64,000 nt of DNA from Anaerocolumna sp. AGMB13020 (GTDB lineage: Bacteria > Bacillota > Clostridia > Lachnospirales > Lachnospiraceae): contig NZ_CP136910.1 of the NCBI RefSeq assembly GCF_033100115.1, positions 2,788,001 to 2,852,000 of the forward strand. The letters are read 5' to 3'. Below the pieces are notes generated by a model. The model was given only the letters and a program-made list of their open reading frames with translations. It did not search any database and had not been told where the DNA came from. A program made the position numbers and the translations under genes. Of this stretch, positions 1 through 10,124 are shown piece after piece (positions within the stretch are counted from its first letter, which is position 1; every line of letters begins with the position of its first letter).

Positions 1-20
1 CCTATTACTTCTTGTTTTAT

Positions 21-2408
21 TCACTGATAAAAATGAAGAAATAAAAATCTCTCCAGTAGCATTTTTCTTTTTCCCAGCCTTTGTTCCTGGTAATATCTGA
101 AATCCTTTGAAAACTCCATAACGTCCTTAAGTTCTTGTGTTTTTACCTCATACTCACCATATCTGACACCCATAAATATGACGGCCACTTTCAGGAAATC
201 TGTCTGGCTAAATTTTATTTTGCTGCCAATTCTTCCAGCAAAGGTAAGCAGTGTATCTTCATCGGTCATGCGGAAGCCCTCTTTTTCAAGGTAATGCAAA
301 ATTTCAGCCATAATGAAAAAGAGCTTTCCGTTATCTGAAGCATTCTCAAATTTTTTTCTGTATTTAACATTTAGTATGTTGTAATAAATAAAAGTAATTC
401 CTATGAATAGGATCAAAATACTTGTCACTACCCCAATAAAAGGTAACACATAATTTTTCCGTTGGGGCTGATAAAGTTGAAAATTCTCTCCGCTATTAAT
501 CAACTCCTGATAGGCAGGCGGCATTGAAGGCTGTATAAAACCGGATTCTCCAAAATTACTGTAGCCGGAAGTTTTTGGTTCTTCCTTCCACTGGGTATAC
601 CTGGCTCCATAGAATGCCGGCGTCGGTTCAAAAGGAATCCAGCCGATTCCTTCTATGTAAGCCTCAACCCAGGAATGCGCACTGCTGCTGTCTACATTAT
701 AGGCACCGGAAGAATCTATGTTTTTATAATCCACCATAAAGCCTTCTATGTAACGTGTGGGTATGCCGACACATCTGCCCAGCACTCCGAAAGCAGAAGC
801 AAAATAGGTGCAATAGCCCTTTTTTTGATGAAACAGAAAATAATCCACAAAATCTTCTCCGCCCGGTGTCTTTCCGATGCTGGTAGTATAGGAAAGCTGA
901 TTCAGATAAGCTTCTATCGCTTTTAATTTATCGTAATCATTCTCACAGCCTTTGGTTAACTGAGCCGCCAGTATTCTGACCCGTTCTGGCAGAGAATCCG
1001 GCAGGGCTGTATACCAAGTCTTTATTTCAGCAGATCGGCGGTCAAGGTCTTGTTTTAATCCCTCCATGTCAATATCTGTTGGCAACATATCATAATGAAA
1101 TAGTTTCACTGCAGTTCTGTTTAATACCTCCGGTGATACCGACCTGCTATCCTCCGCTCTTTCCCGGAGCATTTTCTGCAGAAGCTTATTATTTAAATTC
1201 AGTTCATAATACTTTACATTATACTTAAACCCGATTCCTTTTGCTTTATCAGATAAAAAGGCTCCCTGGGGTGTTTCATTAAATTTAAGATCCCGGTAGA
1301 ACTTAATATTGTAGGTTTTTAAAGGATAGAAAAGAGATCTTGTACTGATATCATAATATTCAATATCATAGCTTCTGCTTTTTATGAAATTAGTTAAATC
1401 GCCGCCTTCTTCCCTGGCAAAAGCAATCAGTAATTCATAAAAGTCATAAGAGTAATCTTCTTTCTCAAGTTCTCTGCTTCTCCTGCTTCTCTCCCAGCTC
1501 CGCCCCGTATAAGTATCACTTATAGAACCGATTAGATATCCTGCCGCTGTACTTTTATTCTGTGTTTTAACCTTCAGCGCCGTTTCATTCTTTACGTTAA
1601 CTTCCCCCCCAAGTTCAGTCAGTTCTTCCGAGTACCCGGAAAAACTGACCGAAAATTCGTTGCCATTACGGTCAAAAAGGAATTCCAGCTGGGTGATTAA
1701 TCGAGCCCCCTGTTCCTGTGCTTTTTCAATAAAGTACTTAAATCCGTTCCACTTAATGGGCTCATTGCCAGATGGCAGCCATATGGATAACAAGGCTATA
1801 ATGATACAGGCTGGTGCAAGATAAACAGTAGCGATACTATTATTTACTGTATTACTGCTCTTATAATATAGTTTACCGCAATACACGGCGAGGGTTGACA
1901 GAGAATAAAAAATAATTACTCCTACTGTAATTTTAGGTATATTGACTTTATACACAGCTGAGATGATAAGTAGTACTACCAGTACGGCTGCGGCCATATT
2001 CTTTACCATTTTTAAATGATACAGGAAATACGTAACTACACCACACAGGAGAAGAATACCTGCCATCACTATCACACCGTAACGTCTCTCATACAATTTC
2101 TCATCTCCGTTATAGATAAGGCACCATTGATACAGCTTCCCGATTTCCTTGATAAAATTGACTTTTAATGCTAAGGTGATAATGATAAATGCAAAGAGGA
2201 TTCCTGTTAGTACAAATAGGGTAAGAAGATTCTTTTTATACTGGTCAATAAAATATATCATACCCAGGAAGATTACCGTAAGACACATAAGAACTACAAT
2301 ATGAATCCTCAAGACAAATCGATTCTCAAAATATGCCCCCATAGCCAGGGTAAGCAGAAAACTTTCCGCAACCGCCAATTTTCGAATTATCTGCTTCCCC
2401 GTATTCAT
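21..2408 (-). CDS. Transglutaminase-like membrane protein
   Basis: A 795-residue membrane protein with a transglutaminase-like core. About seven hydrophobic segments fill residues 10-210, a large extracytoplasmic part follows, and one more membrane segment lies near residue 665. The core shows a catalytic Cys at about 533 (GYCTYFAS), His at about 578 (SSAHSWVEAY) and an acidic residue in WIPFEPTP. This matches the TgpA/DUF3488-transglutaminase architecture. It is the last gene of an operon with a DUF58 protein (4-base overlap with its stop) and a MoxR ATPase, a combination common in bacteria and thought to act at the envelope. Substrate unknown. The order MoxR-DUF58-TGase supports the call strongly; the chemistry (protease or transglutaminase) is open. 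Confidence 0.85.
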   Translation of the reverse strand: MNTGKQIIRKLAVAESFLLTLAMGAYFENRFVLRIHIVVLMCLTVIFLGMIYFIDQYKKNLLTLFVLTGILFAFIIITLALKVNFIKEIGKLYQWCLIYNGDEKLYERRYGVIVMAGILLLCGVVTYFLYHLKMVKNMAAAVLVVLLIISAVYKVNIPKITVGVIIFYSLSTLAVYCGKLYYKSSNTVNNSIATVYLAPACIIIALLSIWLPSGNEPIKWNGFKYFIEKAQEQGARLITQLEFLFDRNGNEFSVSFSGYSEELTELGGEVNVKNETALKVKTQNKSTAAGYLIGSISDTYTGRSWERSRRSRELEKEDYSYDFYELLIAFAREEGGDLTNFIKSRSYDIEYYDISTRSLFYPLKTYNIKFYRDLKFNETPQGAFLSDKAKGIGFKYNVKYYELNLNNKLLQKMLRERAEDSRSVSPEVLNRTAVKLFHYDMLPTDIDMEGLKQDLDRRSAEIKTWYTALPDSLPERVRILAAQLTKGCENDYDKLKAIEAYLNQLSYTTSIGKTPGGEDFVDYFLFHQKKGYCTYFASAFGVLGRCVGIPTRYIEGFMVDYKNIDSSGAYNVDSSSAHSWVEAYIEGIGWIPFEPTPAFYGARYTQWKEEPKTSGYSNFGESGFIQPSMPPAYQELINSGENFQLYQPQRKNYVLPFIGVVTSILILFIGITFIYYNILNVKYRKKFENASDNGKLFFIMAEILHYLEKEGFRMTDEDTLLTFAGRIGSKIKFSQTDFLKVAVIFMGVRYGEYEVKTQELKDVMEFSKDFRYYQEQRLGKRKMLLERFLFLHFYQ

Positions 2409-3589
2409 GCCTTTAATACCTCCCCGATTTCATCCTCCCTCGTCACCTGTTTAATAAGTACTCCGGAAAGTTTCAGGCTTTTCATCATTTCCATCTCATC
2501 CTCTCCGACTGTGTCCCGAATTAGCAGCAGCGACAGGTCATTGCCATTCTCCGACAACCCCAGAATCGTTATGTATAGTTCAACGGTAATCTCATGGGTA
2601 ATAACTATATAAAATCCCGTGTTCTCCGTAAAGTTCAGACTTTCCTGTATGATACTCTCTACAGGGATGGTCGAATGAAAGTGCATTTGTGTGGTAAGCT
2701 GGTAAAAGAAATCAAAATCCATCTTTCCCCCAATGAAAATATTTTTAATGCCTCCCTGTTCATAATATACCTTTACTCTTGTATTATTATCTTTACAGTA
2801 GTTTGCAATAGCAAGCGTACCTTCAAGGATCTGGTCTTCTATAATAATGGCAGTGATGCTGTCTTCCCTGACCATTCTCAGATCCATAAAGATAGCAGTT
2901 TCTGCTTTGGGATTGCTGATAAACTTCCGGACGAATAACTGATTGTGCCTGGCACTTACTTTCCAATGGATCTGTTTTTTACTGTCACCTGCTATGTATT
3001 TTCTTGTCTCCAGATCCATGGCATCCAAAGAAACGTTTCGTAAAAAGGACGTGTTCTTAACATCCTTAAGCTCCGGTGCTATACTAAGCCTTGGTATATT
3101 TACAATCCTTGGAAGCACAGTAACTTTTAGTTTGGAGGAAATAGGATAGGTAATCTTACACAAGTAGAAATAATCAATAATATCCACCGTACTGGCACCC
3201 ACAAAGTATTCACCCCGATATCTGCACCTAAGATGGGTTTCCATTTTCTCCAGCTGTCCGGGTAAAAGACAGTATTCACTGATATCATCTATATTGGCTA
3301 TACTGGATTTGTCATGGAAGAAATTAACTTTAATACTTCGAAAGGTAATATAATCTTCATTGGCCAGGGTAAAGGAATAGGGAATAAAATCACCTTTTAC
3401 CACGAGCCGCTGACCGATTTCCTGATAGATTCGGAAACGGATATATACATAAAAGGTATAAAGAATAGAAACTACCGGTATGGATAAGCTCATATAAAAA
3501 AGAGCATACGAAACATTTCCGCCGTAATGGCTGGCGAAAATGGCCGACGCTATGATTAAAATCAGCATTATAATACGATTAATAAACAT
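2405..3589 (-). CDS. DUF58 domain protein
   Basis: 394 residues. Two membrane segments occupy residues 5-50, followed by a beta-rich region and the DUF58 signature near residues 195-225 (RKYIAGDSKKQIHWKVSAR), where a basic/aromatic stretch precedes a von Willebrand A-like fold. DUF58 proteins usually sit next to MoxR AAA+ ATPases and are thought to be their clients or partners; the exact role is unknown. The stop overlaps the start of the downstream transglutaminase-like gene by 4 bases, and the MoxR gene ends 34 bases upstream, so the three are probably co-transcribed and translationally coupled. Confidence 0.85.
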   Translation of the reverse strand: MFINRIIMLILIIASAIFASHYGGNVSYALFYMSLSIPVVSILYTFYVYIRFRIYQEIGQRLVVKGDFIPYSFTLANEDYITFRSIKVNFFHDKSSIANIDDISEYCLLPGQLEKMETHLRCRYRGEYFVGASTVDIIDYFYLCKITYPISSKLKVTVLPRIVNIPRLSIAPELKDVKNTSFLRNVSLDAMDLETRKYIAGDSKKQIHWKVSARHNQLFVRKFISNPKAETAIFMDLRMVREDSITAIIIEDQILEGTLAIANYCKDNNTRVKVYYEQGGIKNIFIGGKMDFDFFYQLTTQMHFHSTIPVESIIQESLNFTENTGFYIVITHEITVELYITILGLSENGNDLSLLLIRDTVGEDEMEMMKSLKLSGVLIKQVTREDEIGEVLKA

Positions 3590-3623
3590 ATAACTCCTTC
3601 CTGCACTGGCTGCCTCATGGGAT

Positions 3624-4574
3624 TTATGAGCATCCTACAGGAAGTATGGGTACACGGAATCTGGCTATTATCTTATCCAGCACCATCTCTGCCGTAAGCT
3701 TATTTAATCTGGATTCGGGGGAAAGTATCAGCCGGTGCCTTATTACAGGCTGAATTACTTTAAGGATATCATCCGGAATACAGTAATCCCTGCGATTATA
3801 ATAAGCTGCTGCCTGGGATGCCCGGATCAGAGCTAGGATAGCCCTGGGACTGGCACCTAATGTGATATTGGTGTCTTTTCTTGTTTCGTCTATTATTTCG
3901 ATTATGTAGGAAATCAAATCCTGGTGTATTTTTACGGTCTTCACTTCCTCCTGCATAGCGGAAATGGTTTTTCCATCAGTTACAGCTTCCAGTGACTTTA
4001 TGGGGCTCTGTCTGATGTAATAATCTGCCATCCTCTTTTCATCCGCCATACTCGGATAACCAATGGACAATTTCATCAAAAAGCGATCCAGCTGTGCTTC
4101 CGGAAGATTATAGGTTCCCAGATAATCAATGGGATTCTGAGTAGCAATAACCATAAAAGGGGTTGGCAGCGGATAGGTCTTTCCATCCACACTGATCTGT
4201 CTTTCCTCCATGGCTTCCAATAAACTGGCCTGGGTCTTTGGGGATGTGCGGTTAACTTCATCGGCTAGTATAATATGATTCATGATAGCACCGGGTGTAA
4301 ATTCAAACTGTCCTGTCTGCATATTATAAACTGACACACCGGTTATATCGCTGGGCATTGTATCCGGTGTGAACTGAATCCGGTTAAAGCCGCAGTCAAT
4401 GGATTTTGAAATGGCATTGGCCAGAGTAGTTTTTCCGACGCCAGGTACATCCTCTATCAGAAGATGTCCTTCCGATAACAAGGTTATTACCGCTAAATCG
4501 ATTGCTTCTCTTTTTCCTATTATAACTTTTTCGATATTCTTAACTAAGTCCCCAATTACTTCCTGGTTTTGCAT
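3624..4574 (-). CDS. MoxR-family AAA+ ATPase
   Basis: 316 residues from the ATG at 4574, which has a GGTGGAGGG ribosome-binding site just upstream; a 14-residue longer reading exists without such a site. Walker A is in EDVPGVGKTTLANA and Walker B in HIILADEVNRTSPKTQ, followed by the arginine-rich sensor region and the C-terminal lid typical of AAA_3/AAA_lid_2. MoxR ATPases act as chaperone-like remodelling enzymes for partner proteins. First gene of the operon with DUF58 and transglutaminase-like genes. Promoter not identified with confidence; 4575-4907 holds no convincing gene. Confidence 0.9.
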   Translation of the reverse strand: MQNQEVIGDLVKNIEKVIIGKREAIDLAVITLLSEGHLLIEDVPGVGKTTLANAISKSIDCGFNRIQFTPDTMPSDITGVSVYNMQTGQFEFTPGAIMNHIILADEVNRTSPKTQASLLEAMEERQISVDGKTYPLPTPFMVIATQNPIDYLGTYNLPEAQLDRFLMKLSIGYPSMADEKRMADYYIRQSPIKSLEAVTDGKTISAMQEEVKTVKIHQDLISYIIEIIDETRKDTNITLGASPRAILALIRASQAAAYYNRRDYCIPDDILKVIQPVIRHRLILSPESRLNKLTAEMVLDKIIARFRVPILPVGCS

Positions 4575-4907
4575 ATACCCTCCACCTTTCGCTGGCCGCA
4601 AAACCGGTAGTATCAAACACCTTATGGCTTCGCAGCTGCTACTTACTATTTGTTATAATCTGCCTCACCCTTCAGTCCAGTTGTTTCCAGAATATCCTAA
4701 TGAATCTTTATGAAATTTATGAAAAATATGAAATAGTAAATTTCCGAGTAAAGCTAGTCAATGAAACAGCACTGATAAGCCTAATATTATCATATCACTT
4801 GTCCAAATAATGTCAATTATTTTCACACCTTAAGCTTTAACAGAAAGAATATGCTTTAAAAAGTTCCAGTTCCAAGATACATGAAACTGCAACGATAATT
4901 GCTTTCA

Positions 4908-4936
4908 TTGACTTCACTTTAACAAAGTGATATAAT
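4908..4936 (+). promoter_or_regulatory. Sigma-A promoter with dyad filling the spacer
   Basis: TTGACT at 4908-4913 and a perfect TATAAT at 4931-4936 are separated by 17 bases. The spacer itself is the dyad TCACTTT-AAC-AAAGTGA (4914-4930), 7-base arms around 3 bases. It drives the glycine riboswitch leader and symporter gene. The dyad suggests a repressor site, but no regulator is assigned. Confidence 0.75.
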
Positions 4937-4959
4937 AAAGTATAAAATTAATACTGACA

Positions 4960-5145
4960 TGTGAAGTTTGTAGGAAAATGGCTTTCGCCTGCCGAAGGAG
5001 TAACACTCTCAGGCGCCCATGAATACCGGGTGAAGACTATGAACGGATGTAACTCTGGAGAATCTCAAATGCGAGTGCCGAAGGTGTAAGGTACGAATAA
5101 AGATTTCGTACTAATCTCTCAGGCAAAAGGACAGAGAACCTGTAT
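4960..5145 (+). promoter_or_regulatory. Tandem glycine riboswitch
   Basis: Two aptamer-like halves are visible: GCCGAAGGAG...CTCTCAGGC near 5000-5025, and GCCGAAGGTGTAAGG...CTCTCAGGC followed by AAAAGGACAGAG near 5075-5140. These are the conserved cores of the tandem glycine riboswitch (gcvT motif). It lies between a sigma-A promoter and an amino acid:cation symporter gene, with a terminator hairpin right after it. In this arrangement glycine probably controls expression of the transporter; whether glycine turns it on or off cannot be told without folding. Boundaries are approximate. Confidence 0.9.
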
Positions 5146-5178
5146 ACTGGGACTATCATGCCTTTTTCTCATATCCGG

Positions 5179-5210
5179 AGTCAAACCATACGTGTGGTTT
5201 GACTTTTTTG
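5179..5210 (+). terminator. Riboswitch expression-platform terminator
   Basis: AGTCAAACCA (5179-5188) pairs perfectly with TGGTTTGACT (5195-5204) and is followed by a run of six T. It lies between the glycine aptamers and the symporter start, so it is the probable expression platform. Confidence 0.85.
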
Positions 5211-5257
5211 TTTGCATCCGGCACCTGCAGTTATGAAAATTAGGAGGAGTATTTATT

Positions 5258-6649
5258 ATGGTATGGTTATCTGATTTCGTCAGCAGTATAAACAGGATAC
5301 TGTGGGATGTATTTTTAATTGTTGTGCTATGTGGCGTTGGTGTTTATTTTACGATCCTGACAAGGGGAATTCAGTTTCGCAGATTTAAACAAAGCTTAAA
5401 ATTAACCTTTGGCTCTATCACCTTGCGCGGTAAAAAGGCCAGCGATAAGGAAGGAATGACCTCCTTCCAGTCTCTGCTTACCTCCGTTTCTGCCCAGATT
5501 GGAACGGGTAACCTTGCAGGTGTGGCAACTGCCATGGTTTCCGGAGGCCCCGGTGCGGTATTCTGGATGTGGGTCAGCGCGATTTTAGGTATGGCAACCA
5601 TTTATGCAGAAGCTACCCTTGCCCAACGTTACAAAACAACAGTAAACGGAGAACTTGTGGGAGGCCCTGTCTATTATATCCGCGCTGCCGTCAAAGGGCC
5701 TGTTGGTAAAGCCGCTGCCGCAGTCTTTTCAATACTTATTATTGTTGCACTTGGTTTTATGGGAAACATGGTGCAGGCCAATTCTGTCGGCGGCGCCATG
5801 GAGGCAGCTTTCGGAATTCCTTCCGAGATCATCGGGGTTGTACTGGCACTTATTTCACTGCTGGTTTTTCTGGGTGGTGTTAAACGTATTGTAGCTGTTG
5901 CAGAAAAAGTGGTTCCTTTTATGGCTGTCTTCTTTACTCTGTCTTCTATCATCGTTATGGTCGTAAATTTCCGTAACATAATTCCAGCTTTTTATGATAT
6001 ATTTGTCGGCGCTTTTAATCCACAGGCAGTTTTGGGTGGTGTTCTGGGTGTAAGCGTACAACAGTCTATCCGCTATGGTATTGCCCGAGGTCTATTTACA
6101 CATGAAGCCGGTATGGGCTCAACACCTCACGCACATGCTCTGGCACGTGTAAAAAATCCCTGTGAGCAGGGACTTGTTGCTATGATAGGAGTATTTGTAG
6201 ATACTATTATTCTATTGCCCCTAACCGTGCTGGCAATCTTAACATCCGGCGTATTAGGCACCAAAGATGCAGAGGGAACCTTCCTTACCGGGATTGAACT
6301 GACACAATCTGCCTTTGCGCAGGTATTTGGCCAATTTGGATACGTGATTATTGCAATCTGCGTATTTTTCTTTGCTTTCGCTACCATTATGGGCTGGTAT
6401 TTTTTCGGTCTTTCCAATGTGAAATATCTCTTTGGCAAGAAAGCTGTCACTATCTATTCCCTCCTGGTTTCCATATTTGTAGGAATAGGCTGTACCCTTA
6501 AGGTTGACCTGGTATGGAATCTGGCGGACCTTTTCAACGGACTGATGGTTATTCCTAATATCCTGGCACTGATCCTCCTGGGAAAAGTAGTTGCCAGCTT
6601 AACAAAGGACTGGGAAACTGGTATTTCCGGTCTATCCGAAAAGGAGTAA
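5258..6649 (+). CDS. Alanine/glycine:cation symporter (AGCS family)
   Basis: 463 residues, the usual length for the AGCS (AlsT/DagA) family. It has about 10-11 hydrophobic segments and the family hallmarks GTGNLAGVATA near residue 86 and the FTHEAGMGSTPHAHA stretch near residue 285. It imports alanine or glycine with sodium or protons. The start ATG at 5258 has AGGAGGAG upstream. The preceding tandem glycine riboswitch and terminator make glycine the likely substrate. Monocistronic: no downstream gene on this strand before 9000. Confidence 0.95.
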   Translation: MVWLSDFVSSINRILWDVFLIVVLCGVGVYFTILTRGIQFRRFKQSLKLTFGSITLRGKKASDKEGMTSFQSLLTSVSAQIGTGNLAGVATAMVSGGPGAVFWMWVSAILGMATIYAEATLAQRYKTTVNGELVGGPVYYIRAAVKGPVGKAAAAVFSILIIVALGFMGNMVQANSVGGAMEAAFGIPSEIIGVVLALISLLVFLGGVKRIVAVAEKVVPFMAVFFTLSSIIVMVVNFRNIIPAFYDIFVGAFNPQAVLGGVLGVSVQQSIRYGIARGLFTHEAGMGSTPHAHALARVKNPCEQGLVAMIGVFVDTIILLPLTVLAILTSGVLGTKDAEGTFLTGIELTQSAFAQVFGQFGYVIIAICVFFFAFATIMGWYFFGLSNVKYLFGKKAVTIYSLLVSIFVGIGCTLKVDLVWNLADLFNGLMVIPNILALILLGKVVASLTKDWETGISGLSEKE

Positions 6650-6798
6650 CCTTTCAAGAAAGTTTTAGGGCCTATGATACATAAAGAAAAGGCTGTAGGT
6701 TAGTAAAGCCAATCAGCTGACTCCAGACAATAGAAGCAACGAAAGGCCGTAGATTTTAAGGAAGCAAAACAGCCGGTCAGCTCCGATAGAAACTAAAA

Positions 6799-6860
6799 GC
6801 CGGAAGCACCTCCATGTCTTTCCTCTAATAAAAGCTCTAAAGACATGGGATACTTCCGGC
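6799..6860 (-). terminator. Long hairpin downstream of the chemotaxis receptor gene
   Basis: GCCGGAAG (6799-6806) and CCATGTCTTT (6812-6821) pair with AAAGACATGG (6839-6848) and CTTCCGGC (6853-6860). On the minus strand a TTTTAGTTT stretch follows, so it probably terminates the chemotaxis receptor transcript; it may also serve the symporter gene in the other direction. The rest of 6650-6970 shows nothing else I can name. Confidence 0.6.
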
Positions 6861-6970
6861 ACCATATGATAAAATTTTATAACCTTATATACTAACAATG
6901 TACACAAATACAGTTTAACTTATTTCATCAATAATTATCTGATCTGTCCCGGAAGCTCTCTATCACATCC

Positions 6971-8665
6971 TTACAGTTTAAAGAAATCCACCAGGCTATC
7001 CAGCTGCTCCGCACTCTCCTTGTTTTCCTGAACCTGCTTTAATACATCGTTTACCCTAAAGGCAACACTATTAATTTTTTCCGCTATATCCGTTGTTCCT
7101 TCCGCACCTTCGCCAGCTGCTGTGGTTATTTCATCAATTGCTGTCCGGATCTGCTGCATGGCCACGTGAAGCTTCTCTGCAATCTCGTTTATTTCAGTAA
7201 CAATGCCTCTTACACTATCAGAATCATTCACATATTGGCTGCTTGTATTTACTAACATTTCATAGTCTTTCAGCACCTGGTTATCCACAAAGGACAAAAG
7301 CTTTTCAGAATCCTGAACTACACTTTTTACTGCATCGGATACATTATAGGAAATATCGTTTATTCTTGACACCGCCTGTTTGGAATTATCCGCCAGTATA
7401 CGAATCTGATCAGCCACAACGGTAAAACCTCTTCCTGCCTCTCCTGCCCTTGCTGCTTCAATTGATGCATTTAATGCCAGCAAATTCGTTTGGGCTGTTA
7501 TCTGTATGATTGTCTGTGTAAGTTCTTTAATTTCTTCTATTGCCTCCGTCTTTTCAATGGACGTTCTCAATTGTTGGTTTGTTAAATGATAGATATCCGA
7601 AGTATTCTTATAAGAAACTCCCGTTTCTTCCTTTAATTTTTCTGCTCTTGCTTTGATTTCTTGTGCAAGTCTTTCACCGTTTGCCGTTTTTTCTTTCATA
7701 TAAGTAACTTCTGTTTCAATCTCATAGGTAGAGGCATTCATTTCCTCCGTGGCTGCTGAGGTTTGCTGCATACCGGCTGACAATTCCTCTGTGGTAGCAG
7801 AGATTTCTTCAATGTTAATATTCACCGTTTCCATCGCTTCAACAGAATGATTCACCTTGAGCTTCACCTGCTCGGATTCCTTCTGGATACCGGTTATGAT
7901 TTCTTTCATTTTCACTTGCAGGTTCCTGGAGGAATTTGCGATTTCTCCTACTTCATCTTTTCTTCTCAACAATTTATCCTGAAACTCAAAATTAAAATTA
8001 CCGCTTTCCATTAACCTGAGCTTGTCCTTAACTTTTGTAATCCCTCTTGCAATGGTAGCTCCCAGTAAAAAGGAGATGACAATTCCAATCACCAGCATAC
8101 CAGCCGATAACATCCCTATCAGTAGCATTGCTTCTAAAATACGCTCATTGACAACATCCGTGTAAACACCTACGAACCAGATGCCTATTACTGCTCCACT
8201 ATTGTCTTTTAAGGGTATGTAATAGGTTTCGGCAGATTTTCCCTGTATATCTGCAGACCCGGTGTAAACCTCGCCTTTCTCCAGAACTTGTGCAATTACC
8301 TCATCGGAAGCTTTTGTATTGATCTGTCTCTCTCCGCTTTTCACTTTTACATTTGTGGATATTCTTGTATCCTTTGCAAATAAGGTTGCAAGAATATTAG
8401 TGCCGGCTGTAAACTTATCAATAACCTCATAATTTTCATTTAATAACGTGTCCCCTTTATACAAGGCACCCTCTCGAACGGACCAGTCTCCCGGATATTC
8501 TGCATTGATAAGCTGCAGTCCCATATTGGAGTAATTTTTGATTTCAGACTTATTCTCTGCGTTCACCAGGTATTTTATTTCAAAATAGGTAACGGATATG
8601 ATCGATATGGTCAGTATCATGATAATAAATATTGAAACACCTGTTATTTTCCATTTAATTTTCAT
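6971..8665 (-). CDS. Methyl-accepting chemotaxis protein, single Cache sensor
   Basis: 564 residues from the ATG at 8665 (GGAAAGG ribosome-binding site). The longer open frame upstream of this start does not look like protein. Layout: membrane segment at about residues 5-28; extracytoplasmic single-Cache-like domain of about 140 residues containing [19 protein letters not shown]; second membrane segment near 190-215; HAMP; then the signalling domain whose hairpin tip reads [18 protein letters not shown]. It transmits a periplasmic or extracellular ligand signal to CheA/CheW. No che genes lie nearby, so it is an orphan receptor. Ligand unknown. Confidence 0.93.
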   Translation of the reverse strand: MKIKWKITGVSIFIIMILTISIISVTYFEIKYLVNAENKSEIKNYSNMGLQLINAEYPGDWSVREGALYKGDTLLNENYEVIDKFTAGTNILATLFAKDTRISTNVKVKSGERQINTKASDEVIAQVLEKGEVYTGSADIQGKSAETYYIPLKDNSGAVIGIWFVGVYTDVVNERILEAMLLIGMLSAGMLVIGIVISFLLGATIARGITKVKDKLRLMESGNFNFEFQDKLLRRKDEVGEIANSSRNLQVKMKEIITGIQKESEQVKLKVNHSVEAMETVNINIEEISATTEELSAGMQQTSAATEEMNASTYEIETEVTYMKEKTANGERLAQEIKARAEKLKEETGVSYKNTSDIYHLTNQQLRTSIEKTEAIEEIKELTQTIIQITAQTNLLALNASIEAARAGEAGRGFTVVADQIRILADNSKQAVSRINDISYNVSDAVKSVVQDSEKLLSFVDNQVLKDYEMLVNTSSQYVNDSDSVRGIVTEINEIAEKLHVAMQQIRTAIDEITTAAGEGAEGTTDIAEKINSVAFRVNDVLKQVQENKESAEQLDSLVDFFKL

Positions 8666-8749
8666 AAAATCAATTCCTTTCCAAACTGTTATCGGTTGTT
8701 GATTTCTATACCAATATGATATAATAGCGACAGATAAAACGTTATGGGT

Positions 8750-8765
8750 CAAAAGTATACTTTTG
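8750..8765. promoter_or_regulatory. Perfect 16-base palindrome between divergent genes
   Basis: CAAAAGTATACTTTTG is a perfect palindrome in the 334-base region between the chemotaxis receptor (-) and the LuxR-type regulator (+). A TATAAT-like stretch (8720-8728) is nearby. It could be an operator for the adjacent LuxR-type protein or another factor; function not shown. Nothing else is recognised in 8666-8999. Confidence 0.45.
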
Positions 8766-8999
8766 TTACCATATACTGTAACCCGCTTTCCAAAAACGGT
8801 TATAATAAACCATTGAAAAGAATATAATTCGCACCTTTGATTTATGGCAGTGTCATAGCTGCAATCAAATAACGCCTGCAATGGAAAATAGAAAACGAAA
8901 AGCATAGCATTATAAGTCCTGGCGTTGTATATGTGCCATGACTCTGCAGGGATACTATCTGGAATTGTACGTGTGCTAAAGTGCACGGATGGGAGTAAT

Positions 9000-10124
9000 A
9001 TGGAAAATCTTGATTCGATTGAAAAAATGATCCTGGATTTTAATTTCATAGAAAATTTGTATGAGAGTATTCGTTTGGTTAATCCAATTGAAAAAAAAGT
9101 ATACAAAATAATGAAAGGTTCCGGTAATCTTTTAAAGATTAATGATAACTGCTATGATTTCTGGCAAAACAATAAAGTCTGTGAAAACTGCATCTCAATG
9201 AGAGCCTACAATCAGAATAAAATATATACAAAGATTGAATACAATGAAACAAATATTTATATTATGACGGCAGTACCTCTGCGAAATCATAATGTAGTAC
9301 TGGAATTAATGCAGAATGTCTCCTCTGATTACCTTGAGAATGATCAAAAATTCGATGACATTATTAAATTAATTCGTAAACAAAATCTATCCATTGTTAA
9401 GAATGCTCTCACAAGCTTATACAATGATCAGTTTGTTTTTGAAAGGCTTCCTCATGACATCGCCATTTCCTATAGGGAGAATATCAATGTCTCACTTTTT
9501 ATCATAAAAATAAAGGATATGGATTATATCAATAACACCCATGGATATTTAGTCGGTAATCAGGTTATCAAAGAGGTGTCTAAGGCTCTAAAAGGGCTTC
9601 CCCGACGAGAAAAGGACTGGATTTCCACTTATCGTGGGGTCCGTTTTATCCTTCTTATGTATGGAATTAATGAGAACCAGGTAGGTCGAATATGCAATTA
9701 TATCTATGAACGGATTAACGGACTTAATTTCTCCTCCAATGATGTCCCTGTTAAGATTGAAGTAGGCATTGGTTATCATATATTAAAGGACAAGCTGATT
9801 ACACCGGAGCAGTTTATCGAAAATGCAAAAGAGATGATTAAAGTAGAAAACAAGCTTGAAAGAAACGATACCAGACCACAAAAATTAACCCAGAGATATT
9901 CATTAACCTATCGCGAAAAGGAAATAGCATTACTTCTTCTAAAAGGGATGTCAAATACCGAAATAGCAGATACCCTTTATATTGGATTATCTACAGTTAA
10001 GAAGCATGTCTCTTCACTTTTTAGTAAAACAGAAGTAAAATCACGTACAGAATTAGTTGCAAAATTAAACAACGAAAGGACAAACGATATAAAAATAGAA
10101 TCTTATACAGGAGAATTGCCTTGA
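9000..10124 (+). CDS. PAS-like / degenerate GGDEF / LuxR-HTH regulator
   Basis: 374 residues from the ATG at 9000 (GGGAG upstream). Three parts are visible. Residues 10-110 form a PAS-like sensor with a CENC cysteine pair in [15 protein letters not shown]. Residues about 140-285 form a GGDEF-like domain whose active-site loop reads TYRGVRFI instead of (G/S)GDEF, so it is unlikely to make cyclic di-GMP. The C-terminal 65 residues are a LuxR-type helix-turn-helix ([20 protein letters not shown]...[11 protein letters not shown]). Its stop overlaps the TTG start of the next gene, suggesting linked function. The CxxC could sense redox state or metal; this is inference. Confidence 0.8.
   Translation: MENLDSIEKMILDFNFIENLYESIRLVNPIEKKVYKIMKGSGNLLKINDNCYDFWQNNKVCENCISMRAYNQNKIYTKIEYNETNIYIMTAVPLRNHNVVLELMQNVSSDYLENDQKFDDIIKLIRKQNLSIVKNALTSLYNDQFVFERLPHDIAISYRENINVSLFIIKIKDMDYINNTHGYLVGNQVIKEVSKALKGLPRREKDWISTYRGVRFILLMYGINENQVGRICNYIYERINGLNFSSNDVPVKIEVGIGYHILKDKLITPEQFIENAKEMIKVENKLERNDTRPQKLTQRYSLTYREKEIALLLLKGMSNTEIADTLYIGLSTVKKHVSSLFSKTEVKSRTELVAKLNNERTNDIKIESYTGELP

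Noticed and set aside
8925..8999. Upstream start for the LuxR-type regulator
   Set aside because: No ribosome-binding site; GGGAG fits the ATG at 9000.
8666..9106. N-terminal extension of the chemotaxis receptor
   Set aside because: The open frame continues upstream of 8665, but the added residues do not resemble a receptor and the first membrane segment and ribosome-binding site fit a start at 8665.
9590..9680. Active diguanylate cyclase
   Set aside because: The GGDEF loop reads TYRGVRF, lacking the catalytic acidic residues.
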